64,000 bases of DNA, taken from Acanthopleura granulata. Its lineage: Eukaryota; Mollusca; Polyplacophora; Chitonida; Chitonidae. Each line of letters opens with the position of its first letter. Positions within the stretch are counted from its first letter, which is position 1. Both the position numbers and the translations under genes were made by a program. Below the pieces are notes generated by a model, which saw only the letters and a program-made list of their open reading frames with translations, was not told where the DNA came from and ran no database searches. The stretch lies in contig JABBOT010000012.1 in the NCBI GenBank assembly GCA_016165875.1, positions 11,535,934-11,599,933 on the forward strand. The letters are read 5' to 3'. Shown here piece after piece: positions 35,216 through 47,600 of the stretch.

Positions 35216-36733
35216 CAGGCTTCATTGATCGAGATTGTAGGTGGACAGCAAATAAACTATACAAATTAGAAAAAAATATTTTCTAGCCGGTCATATTTCA
35301 CGATATAAAACATCTTCTTCATATAGGCCTATACACCTAACGTTCATTCCGCCTGACATTGTAGGTAGGTCTCTAGTAACTTTCACATTAGCATTATTTG
35401 AGCAGGGAAATATACGGAAAAGATAACTATAGTAATTGCCTTTTCAAAGGCTTTGATAATCACGTTGCCCTTCATTTGCCCGTTCCTTTTAAACTGCCAA
35501 AATCTTTATGATTTGTGACAGTAGGGCTTTCCTCCATTATTGCCATGGCTGCACACCACTTCTGCCAACATATAGGCTAACTGGCACTGTGCGTCATCTG
35601 AACTACCCAGCGTCAATAACCCAGTTGATACTAATTGGCACAGCTTGGGGTAGCGTATGGGGCACCTCGAGGAAGCGAGGAAAGTACACACGGCTTATCC
35701 TGTCCACATATGGTAGCGACATGTGTTAGTCGATGTACAGGGTTATATACCTATGGTTAAAGTGACAGACCACTCAAAAATGAAGCTGTGAGTTAAAAGA
35801 CCATAGAAAACTGTATCTGAAAATACTTTCACTGATTTTTTTTCCACCAAATTAAACGCAGTCGAGTGTTATGATTGTATGGTAGACTTAATGGGCCATA
35901 TTGGACAGGCTGAAGAACAATGATATCACCCATTTCTTTTTTGCTGAGGAACAGCCTCTGATTAATTGTTTACGTTCTACATGAATACACATGTAGTACT
36001 GCACCTGTGTCTGCATTTAAATTTCACTTTACAATGTCTGTTGAGCTGTGAACAATTTGTATTTTAATGACAATCTGTGTTTTAATGACACATTTTCATA
36101 TCTTTAACTTCACGAACCATACTATTCTATCACATGATTGCAAATCATTTCGTCTTCGTGGTGAACTGGTAATCTGAGTGAAGTATTTTGATCCATAATA
36201 CAGCTTTCCCTCGCACGAAAGTTCCGCCTGGAGTGCAGCAATGGTGAATTCTTAGCCCCCTTTGTTCATCACGTTTATATTTGGTTTTATTTATTTAATT
36301 GTTGCTTAATGCTATACCTAATTTGTTTACTTATACGATAGTGGTCTGTTTTATATTTAACATTTTATTTTATATTATGGAAGGAAAGATCAGGGTGCCT
36401 GAGGAACTTAATATTTACGCCGGTACATGCGCATACAGAAATCAGCTATTTAAGTCCAGTAATACATGTTGAATATATTTCTGGATTTGTTTTTGCTTTG
36501 AAACTTTCATGTCCCATTCAAAGATGTTTAGGACCACGCAACCTTAAACTTCTGGGGCTAACGGATCGAGCATCGCCATGCGGGAGGCGCAAGATCATTG
36601 ATGTTACCACAGTGCTGTAAGGGCACTATTATCCCTAAATTCCGCCCGTTGGGAAATTCCCCAGGCTAAAGCTTGTGATTTAATAACTTCAGTAAAAACG
36701 GCAAGTTCTCTGATGTTGATGATGGTGATGAGC

Positions 36734-36737
<4 letters not shown>

Positions 36738-36766
<29 letters not shown>
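36738..36766. repeat. Poly(A) run of 29
   Basis: An uninterrupted run of A follows AGCATTT. It could be a retroelement tail, but I do not recognise the sequence on its left. Confidence 0.8.
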
Positions 36767-36768
<2 letters not shown>

Positions 36769-38677
36769 CTGCCTAGCATTGCAAATTCGACTGCCGTTAT
36801 CTAAGGGTTCATTAATTCAAATTTCAACTTGCTCCAGACTAGAGATTAAAATTATTCTGATACGTTCGGCAGAAATGTGTAATCCAACAGTAATAAACAA
36901 TGATTCAGCAACATACAACAGAAGCTATTTACAAAGCTGATCGGTATTGAAATCGGGCTGGGAAGCAATGCTTTGTGATGTTACGCAAGGACTACAAGCA
37001 TTCCGTTTAAATCCTGATAGTTACAGCATCGTAAGAATTTTTTTTTTTTACCATATCAGTATAATTGTCTTTGTTCTTCGATTCTCTCCACAACCTTTCA
37101 CCTGACTGAGTTCACACATGCTGATTGTATTGTTGTGTACCCCAAGAAGTGCAGTATCGAGGATTCCAAAATTACTCATTGCTTATGGCAATTAGGCAAT
37201 GATGACATCACCAACACGGACTACACAAGTATAGTCTATAAAGGCACGCTCGTTTAAATCCAGATTCATTCGATTATCTGTATATTAGGAAATCTTATAA
37301 CATACAGGTCAATCAATCAATCAATAAAACAAACACTTAAGTAATCACTGATCAATCAGTCATTTTTTTGTAAAATATAGATTTACTGAAGATAGCAAGT
37401 CAGCTATGGAGGTGACTGACAGGCTTGTATCAAAATAATTTTGTTATTGATAAATGTAAGCCTTTATATACACTGTAAATTTCAATGTTTAATTTATAAA
37501 TACTCTTATGCATAAGATATTAAACACTTGGAGACCATAGCATTATAGTATGGACCTGTATACATTTACACACTTGTGTTTAATACTTAAATATGTGTGT
37601 GTAATTTTTAAACACACTTCTTTGCACTTTAATCACCCATTAAACGGGTTGGGCGTTGGTGATTTAACATTGTACCACAACGACAAACATTTGAGCTATC
37701 AGACCATTTTATTTTGTGTTCACCGACAAGGTCGGTTTGCTGTTTGCTGTTTTTAGACGACCCTTTCAGGATAAGCAATGATTAGGCAGAGATTGTTTCC
37801 CGTCAAATCTACTAACGAATACGTCTTGACGTAAAACGTATAGGCATGCAGTAATGCCATTACACAAGTGTGTGTCGATCTAACTTAAAACAAATACCCG
37901 ATATAGCGTATAATTTCAACGTACTAAGCTATAAATTGTCGGCTTATACCTGGAGTGGTAAGTTGTATGCTGGTCTTATAGATATCCAGAAATAATTAAT
38001 GAGCTTATTTCGATCGGATTTGGTTCAGATTAAGGGATATGGTATTACTTACATTTACACACAGGTCTATATCATAGTGATATTTACAGGCTAACAAGGG
38101 TTGAGTTTCTCCTGTTCATGTAGTGCTAAGTCAGATTATTGTAATCTTGAGATTTGCTGGTATATGCTTGGATGATTAGTGAAAGTATTGGTGGACACTG
38201 ACACCATGCGGACATGCATATCAACGGTGAGGTATAGGCGTACAACAGAACATTCTCGAGTTTGCATAGAGGCTTGAGCTCAAACCATGCGTGTATATGG
38301 CATATTGAGATACATTTATGACTTAAGGTCACTTATGTGTTGGGCTTAGCCCCTTGTAGCATAGTTACTTTGGGTGCCCTGTCCGACCTGGAACATCTAC
38401 TGGTGGAATAGACAGTGTTGTTAGATATTTAGCATGAGTGTGTTTGGATTTAGTACCCCTTAAAGTCCAGTAAACCACAGCAGAAACATTTACTAGAACC
38501 TTGGAATTTCATCGCAGGTATAGTATTTGCAATACCTTTATTATTTGCTATCAGAGACAAATATATCTGGTAAAATACTTGCACCAGTTTTGTTTACATG
38601 TTCAAACAGCTAAAGCAATACGTTCGTGATATTGTTTTGTCTTGGTTGAAACAGCCCATCAAACAAAAGCTGAGGCA

Positions 38678-41600
38678 ATGGCGGACGACGTGGAAACGGC
38701 GAATGGCCAATCGACAAAACGTACTGGAGTGAACAGCGAGAAGGTCGTCACGGCATGCCGGAAAGTGATGTTCCACAAACATCATGACGAAGATTCCGAA
38801 TCCGATGATGAGAGCAATAGTATAAAACTAACGCGAGGTGCGGCAATTCACGAGGACGTTCAAGATGCCGAAGAGCTGGCCACCAAGCGCCCTGAGAACA
38901 TTGACTGGACGGTGACGAGTAGCTTGTTCAAGTCGTCCGCGGTGCCGAGTACTTGGACAAGCCTCAAACAGAAGAGTGAGGCGGACCTGCAGTCGGGCAG
39001 ACGGAGCAGTCTCTGGATTCTGCCTACCAAGCACGTCAAGAGTGCCCCTCCCAGCAACAGGAGAGGTCAAAGTCGCGCCCGTAAAGGACTCACCGAAATA
39101 ATCAATTCGTTCCTGACCACGTCCAAACTGAGCAAGCGTTATGAAGACAAGATCAAAGTCGGCGACATGCACTTGTCACGGCGACAAATCAAATTGATCT
39201 CTGTGGCGTTCGCGTCCAAAGAAGAACGCCAGGACAAAATCGAGGCTTTGAAAGGTAACATCGCCGCGATTGATGACAAGGTGCGCCAGTTGCACAGCCA
39301 GAAGAATTCCCCGGTGTTTTCTTATGTGAAACACCCTAGAGCCACCTCGGTGGACAGGAACTCTCTGCCATGTGTCAACGATATCAACGAAAACATGGTG
39401 CGCTTTTCTCATCAAGATGAGGTACGTAAATGCAAACTTATATCTACACAGGTAAAAAGTTGAATTTTCTGATAACAAGAAAACAAAACAAAAAAAAAAA
39501 AAAGCCATCTCAATTTTCTACATCGTTGTATCGCAACTGCAGTTTCAAACTTTCGTTCAGTTACATATGCATCGGTTGGGTTCAGACGGAAAAATATATC
39601 TTCTCTCAGGATGCTTTGAATGTAAAATCTAAGATATTTTACATGTATCATTTAATGGATATTGGACGCCTTTCATAAAATTTTCAGCATCATATGCAGT
39701 TAAGATAGGATTAAAAAAGCAGGTGTATTTTTCGAGTGATTGACAAAAGTCATAGCAACCAGATATGCATAGGACGATCTCCTCTCAGATGAAGTTCGTA
39801 GCTGTGTTAATGTTGCTTCGTTTGTGATGCTGACATTTTTATGAAACGTGTTTCAGATCTTTGATGTGGTGTGCTGGGTGAAATAACAAAACCTTGCGTG
39901 TAAAACATCTGGATTATTTTTCCCCCTTTTTCTGATCCACCAGATAATATATACATGTATATACTATATAACCTGCCACATATTTGTGAAACCGACCAGT
40001 GAGGAATCTTATCATCTGATTATTCAGGATTGATATACAGATTTTACTCCTAGGGTGATTTTGTTATTTTATTTTTGTTTTGGGCCTGTTTCACAAAGCC
40101 ATTTTGGGCTGTAGCCTAAAATTGTTATCCAGACTAAATGCTTGCATAAATACATGCCATTTCAGCCAAGTTTGAGCATCCAGCTTCGAATATTTTGCTT
40201 TATAGAAAACATTAGAGTTTTGGGCTTTATCCCAAAATCGTTTTGTGAAACAGACTCCTGTTATGTTCTAGAGAGTTGTATCACATGATGGGGTAGGAGT
40301 TGCTTAACTTGGCACTTAACGCATGAGATTGATTTCCGTCTGCCCCTTATTTCAGACGATGGAGTACTTCCGGCGCTGGGTGCGGGTTGTAATCATCGTT
40401 CTCCGATGGATTTCTGTCATCCTACAGTGAGTTCGATGGTGTCTCAGCCATGCTTATACAGCTTTCAGAGTTTATTCAAAGTATTTATATATTTAAAGCA
40501 CACACGGGCCTCGAATCCAGCTCAGGTTGTCTTCCTCTCCTGCCGTATACGTGGGAAGGTTCGCCAGCAACCTGCGGATGGTCGTGGGCTTCCCTCGAGC
40601 TGTGCCCTCCCTCCCTCCGAGTATATATATCCTGGCCACAGGCGTGTAAGTGAAATATTCTTGAGAACGGCGTAAAATAGCAAATAAATAAAATAAATTA
40701 AATCAATACATGCAACCTGAAAAAAATTTACCCAGACCTATATTCAGGATGTAAGACGTCAAATTGATGTACTTCACAAGGTATATCATATGAGTACATG
40801 TAAGTGAGATGGAGTGTAAATTTCAGCATGAAAATTCCACTCCGTATTTCAGCTTTTCATATTTTGTGGGAAATAAAATGCTGAAATATGGAGTCATAAT
40901 GAGTGCTTGTTTTTTTGGGGTAAGACTATATTCGTGTTTAAATCCCCATTATTGTACCTCGTATATATGTTGACTGAATATGTGCCCTGGCAGATTTTCA
41001 GGTCTAGAAAATAGTTTTTACCACCGCATATACGTACCTATACATTATACTAGACTAGACATTACAGTAGCAAACGTCCCAAGAATTTTTCTAAAGATGA
41101 AAACAAAATTGCAAAAACTCGGTGTCACATTACTGACATTCGACCTAAAATTCAGTGATCCGTAAAGCCCAACGGAGAATCCAAGTAGCCCACTGCACTT
41201 AATTGAATCCCTAAAAAATCTTGAAAGTAAATGAATGTAAATAAGTTAATTTTTTGGTATTCTTTCACTGTGTCTTATGTTTGCTCACTGTCTCCGTGGA
41301 AACGAGTTACACTTTATTTTTTGGTATTCGGACAAATTGTAATGGAGTTCTGTTTTATTTTATGTGTTACACCTCAGGATCAGTGAAAACAAACGCTCGT
41401 TGGACAGAGAGCTGAAGAGCTTTACGGATATCGCGAATGAAATCGAGCGACAGTCACAGAGTTTCAAAAATATCTCTTTGAAAGGACCCACTTTTGACAA
41501 AAGCCATTTCGTCACGAACAAAGAGGTCAGATTTGCCAATATCAGAAAGATACATTTTTATTCTAACTTTGCTTTTCTCAGTTTACCAAACGTGCAGAAA

Positions 41601-44600
41601 GGATTCGTTAGAGATTAAATCTAACAAGTTTTTGCATTAGTGCAACCATACTTGTTCGTGGGATAAATTGTCACATTCCAACCGGATGACTCATCTATGA
41701 GCTTTCCCCGCTTTATCCAACTTGATAAACGCCCCCACTGGATAAACAAAAATGGTTAATATTTACCTAGTTATATTGCTTGACTTTGATGTTAAATTGT
41801 AGATTACTCTGAGCTATGACGTCAGAAGGACGCTGACGCTGAGGAGTGTGGCCAGGACTCCGACCATGTTACAACAGGCAAGTTGCTAAATCCACACAGA
41901 ACAAAATGGCAAATATTTTCCAGGTTATATCGTTATATGGGTTTGTTAGTCGAATATTGTGAAAAATTTGGTAGAATGTGAAGATTTCGTATGTACCTAA
42001 TAATAATATTATAAAAAGCCAAAAAAAAAAAAACCAAAACAAAACAAAACAAAAACAAAACAAAACAAACAAAACAAAAAAAAAAACAAAAAAAAACAAA
42101 ACAAAACAAAAAGCAACAACAAACCAAACACGGAACAAAACAAAAGATGTGTACCGAAAAGCAAGAGGAGAGTAAAAGAAGACTGATAACTGGGCTGTGG
42201 TCACAAGATACAAGTGAAAAACCACCGCATTTCTGCATGGCTAGACTTTGACTTTTCAGGATAGGTCTAAAACTGTGGCAGGGAGCTCGTCCATTAACAC
42301 GATGTATGCTGAAAAGAACTGGACAAAAAACATAATAATCAAAACGCTTCTATGAAATGTTATGAATATAATATAATATTTCATAATTAGAGCAGGTTCA
42401 TTCTACGTTGATTATACGACGAACCAATCTCACTAAAATCAAATCGTGTGGCTTAACTCAGTCAAAACTATAAGGATCTGATAGTAATGAGTTTGGGGAC
42501 CAGTATACAAGCAGAACAGTTTCATTCATCAAATTTTTGACAGAAAATATTTCAGACAACGCTTATTTTGAGTGTGTGCATTCTCATGTCAATATAATTA
42601 ATGTAACCAATTAGAACTCGTGCTTCATCCCCAGGTTATGCATGGCTTACAGACCCTCCAATCACTTGCCGAGTACCCGCTTCATATTCAGGAGAAGCTC
42701 TGCCAAGTGGCTTGGTACCAGCAGTAAGTCTCATTTGAATTCCTCCAGATGGAGGTAAAGCTTCATGTCTGAATTTTTTGTACGACAAATTATCACACCT
42801 GGTGTGATTAGAATGAGATTCGCGGCTTCAGGTGTCAAATCTCACGGACTTTTTGGTCTTTTGAATAATTCGTTTATTTAAAAAAAAAAGACAAAAAAAG
42901 AAAAACCCCAATAAAAAAACAAAATTTCCCCCAAGACAAAATCCCCCCCCCCAAAAAAAAACAAGAAAAAAAAAAGAAAAACTCAAACAACATCATCCAA
43001 TTGGCACCCGTATATTTCTGGACCAGGTCACTCTTTCTATGGACCTACGGAACCTGATGGCAACGATTCACCTCGCATGCTATACTTTAACTAAATACGG
43101 TAAATAACGGTATTATACAGATAACTGTGTTACTTTTAACGAAAGGTGAGATTTTGTTTGCCCAGTCAGTGTTTCTAAGCCATCTACCAGCATTGGCAAG
43201 CAATACATGAACTTTGGAACATTTTCTTCACCTGAAACAACAGCATTTACGAAGGACTTACTTTAATTTATTGTAGAATACAAGCAAGACGCGCGATTCT
43301 AAGACAGGGCCATTTCGCGGAGTTCTTTTATTTCATCCTCTCCGGACAAGGTACGTCAACCAGTTTCATTTATTTTGGAAATATTTCGCAGTTCTAAAAA
43401 AACTGCAAAACAATTAAAATTCAGCGTTTATACTGAAAATTACGTCATTCAGATTTGTTTTGCCTCCCCAGCGTTTGTTAAGAAAATGGTAGAAAACGAG
43501 AGAACAAAGGAGCCAGAGATGCGTACCGTAGCCAGGCTTACCAAGGGACAAAGTTTTGGGGTAAGTTTCATTGTAAATTATTAGTACGTGCATTATTGTC
43601 TTTAAAAGCTGTACTCAACACGGTGAACAGGTAATTTATGGCTGGAGGAAACCGTTCAGAAACACCCTCGTATCTCGCTTATCAGGAAACTCCCACTTCA
43701 TTCAGTGTCTTGTTGCCTCAAAGGCAGATGTTTTTTCGTCTCAATCTGTGGAACCCTATCTTTCAATATGGTGGTTAGCCAATAAATTAATTTTGCCGAT
43801 ATACCATTCAGGAAGTGGCGCTATTGTACCGGACGACTCGAACGGCAACCGTGGAGAGTGCTACACCAATGGAGCTTCTTATGGTCAGTGGAGAAGACTT
43901 CATTCGGATTTTTACTCGGACTGGAAACCCGGACGAAGAACCCGGATACGTTGCGTTTCTCAGGTATGTCGTTGAGAAAATTATATACCAACCTCGTAAA
44001 GGCGTCATCACTTGGTTTCTTCCAATCATCTTTGCAATCTGTGTAATCATATCTCTGGTTTGAAAACAGTCAATTGTAGGCAAAGAAGTGATAAAACAGC
44101 ACCGTGATTTGCTTTGAATATATACCATATTTTGTATAGGAATCCTGTGTATGTTGGGTTCGTCATGAACACGAAGCAGTACCCTTTCCATTCGTGACAT
44201 TTGTCTTGATTTGTTCAGATGTTTGGAATTTCTGTCCAAGTATATGTTTAAAACTTACATCTTTTCTAAGGCAAATCCCGGTTTTTGACAAGTGGCCGTT
44301 GTCCAAGATCAAAACGGATCCTGGGACTTGCTTTCTCCATTATTTCAAGTGAGTATTATCATAGCTGACTTCTTGTCATGATAAGGTAATATCGAAATGA
44401 ACAACTCTTTACCATATAGCCAAACTTTTTGATGAAAAAGTGGACTATGATTTAAACTAACATCCAGACAGACTGAAAGTTTCCAAAAACCACTGAGGAA
44501 ACATGCTATGATGACATTTAACATCCAGTGAGACTGAAAGTTAACTTAATCCGCAGACCATTTTTCTTGACGTAAAATGTATCAAATAAAACATTTTCAG

Positions 44601-47600
44601 TCACTGTCATTCATTATTCACCTTGTTAAATTTTTATAGGCGTGGAAGCGTTGTCACTTTGGATTCCTTAAAAAGCGAGTGGATATATATTATCAAAGCT
44701 GTAAGTATCAAGCGTTCAGAGTTTAGAACAAGTCGTGCATTTGCTTAATTATTTATTTAGATAACTGTTGTGTAATGCCGGTCTCAAGAATTGCTCACTC
44801 TGACACACTACACAAAAGTGTCCAAATGACAGAGAAACACATCGTTCTCAGATGTGACGCTGCAGTGTTTGTGTACCACCTAGGTGTTTTCTGAGCACAC
44901 ATGCATAAACCTAGAAGTATGATGTAATCCAAGAGAAAAAAATAGGGCATCTATCGTTTGATAGACCAAAAAATTTTAGTATTATATGCTACGGTAACCT
45001 TGACCTGGAGCTTATGGCCTCGGCACAAGGTGATGACACACCCTCCTGGCCTAAGGAACATTTATGCAAAGTATAAGCTTCTGCAAAGTTGTTGTTAAAA
45101 AGTTCTGGCTAGGACAAGGCGGTGCAGACAGACAGACAGACAGACAGGCATAACATAACCTGATGCTTCTTCGAAAGCGGGCGTACAATAAATGAGCACA
45201 AGGAGGACCGCTTTGTTAAAGGCGGGAAGCAGCTTTACGAGTTCCACATGCGACTGCTGGCAGATTTATGGATGGCAGAAACCAAATTAAGCACTCGGAA
45301 TAAACCATTGCCGTTCTCAAGAAGCCTGACAAACCTCCTGACTTTAAGCCGCAGCCGAACCATCGAGTGCTGGAATCGAGTGTGGGAGTGCATTTTCCAA
45401 GAGAATATATAACCAGTATAATGAATGGAAGTTTTGGGGTTCATCTATGAATTTAGGCATAGCAGTACTGTGATTTAATAACAGTTAACCCTGCTCTTCC
45501 CAGATAGGAAATATCTGAGCGAAATGGGTGAACTTTTTACATGATAATGACGCTTATCGAAAAGGTGTTTGCATTGGATTTTTAGTCATTTAGTTTAAAT
45601 TATAACTAAATTATTATTTAGTTATAAAATTATAATGAGACATACATTGGTCACACTTAATGGAAACCCTTGATTTTCGCTTAAGTCCACTGTGATACAT
45701 ATAGGTCACTGGTAGATGGTAACCTTTCACCTAAACTGAGTTTGACGGACATCGGTCACACTCAGTGGAAACCATTCGCCTAAACAGGTTATGATGTGTA
45801 TGATGGAAATCGTTCACACATAAATGGCAACTGTTCGCATAAGTTTAGCGTGATGTGCATAAAATCTGTTGTGTTGTTTATTTTAGGGCTGTTGTGAAGT
45901 TCTTCAGAAACTACACGCTGTTAAGCCACGTTCATCGAAGTGTCTCGAAAAGTTGAGACGACTTGAATACGTGGAGCCGGTTCTGCCCCGTGCCAATGTT
46001 CCATTTGTCGGTGAGTTTTTAGCGTTACAAGATGAGCTTTTCAGTAATACGCTAGTTTATGTATGTAAATATATATTTCAGTCTTTACGGTGCCAAAACT
46101 CGCCGTATGACTAAGTCACAAAAACAATTAAAATTTTCTCTTTGCATGCGCCGCTAAAATGGTAGAAATTAGTTCAATGAATATCCCAAGTTACACTGTA
46201 AAGGACGAATGTTTCCAAAACTGATTGAAACTAAAACGCCATTTGACCGAAATGAGATGTTTATCCTTTCAATACACTTAAATAGAAAATAGCAAATAAA
46301 ACAAGTTTTTAGTAAACTGGAAACCGCCAGCAATACGTCTGTGTTCGATGTTGCATATTTGGTTGAACAATATAGATTATAAAGCGTGTCAAAGCTTACT
46401 GTCTGGGTTGGTATTGTCGTCAGATAATTACTGCGGACTGCAAGCAATTCAAGCAAGTTTTAATGTCAGAATGTATTGCTTCTTACAGTTTCCAGAATTG
46501 ACGATGGCACTTCAAAGTCAGGTAGGAAGGTTCCGTTGCCATACCCAGTATTCGATGCCATGAACGAATATTTCCACGGACTTCGTAAGGTTATTGTTAA
46601 GTTTAATATTTAATATTTACAATTTGGGTGTCCAGTGGTTAATGATAAGGTTGCGATCATTTCACCTTCCGTGTTGTACTTCAACAACAGTGTTTGGTAG
46701 TCTTGGTCAACGTTATATGAGTGAGTTGATTTTCTGACGAGTTTTTGAATACAACAATAGCGCAAATGATAGAAAGACTCAATTAGGTGAATTTGTAAAA
46801 CCACGTGTTGTTTGAAGTCTTTTTTCAAGCCAATTAAATTATTTGGAGAGGGATTTATATACTAAACTGAGTATTAAGTACCTTATTCGGCAATATATGT
46901 GCATGCTGTACAAATGCAGTTTGTCTGGTAGGCCTATATCTGTACAGATGAAGATCGCATGTGCTTAAAGGAAAAGACAGGGAAGTATGGGACCATCATA
47001 ACACACACTCAATCGCGAATAGTAAATACCTCTATGTAAAAGGGAACATAGCTGTGAAAATAATTTTGACCGTACAAAAAGGTCGATTATTTATAGCCGA
47101 ATTAGCGGATGGCACATCAACCCGGCCAGTAACTCATACCATTCTTACGCCGATAAAACATATGTTTCTTAGAGAACGTCTGAAGAATAACCGGATGGTA
47201 CTACAGTTTACGTTACGCTACACAAAAGGGTAGTAGCTTTGATAATGTATATCCACTCGCTTTTTAAGGAACCCAAAGTGACAACGCTTCCACACCTATA
47301 AAAATCTAACAAGGATGAATAATAAATGATAGTGACTGAAAATGTTTCATTTTATACCTTTTACATCAAGAAAAATGGTCTGCGGATTAAGTTAACTTTC
47401 AGTCTCACGGGATGTTAAATGTCATCATAGCATGTTTCCTCAGTGGTTTTTGGAAACTCCTAAAACCTTGAAAAAACAATTTTGAAGGTATCCAACAGTT
47501 TGCTTTTTATTGAATCTTGGCTTCCGATTCAAACAATTGGTCGTAAAGAATGCCATGCGGATGATCTTTTTGTGTCTTAGGACGCAGAGGCTAAGAGGAT

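Larger units (their letters stand above)
32474..38677. other. Stretch between ACTMAP and CNBD2-A
   Basis: I see no coding gene here. It contains the inferred ACTMAP first intron and promoter, the 45-bp hairpin, the paired palindromes, a SINE-like repeat at 34626-34850, a full-length SINE at 34955-35215, a decayed SINE tail near 36283-36350, a run of 29 A at 36738-36766, and the 5' flank of CNBD2-A. Confidence 0.6.

Noticed and set aside
41869..42238. Phe-rich frames that look like membrane proteins on minus
   Set aside because: They come from the CAAAA simple repeat in CNBD2-A intron 4.
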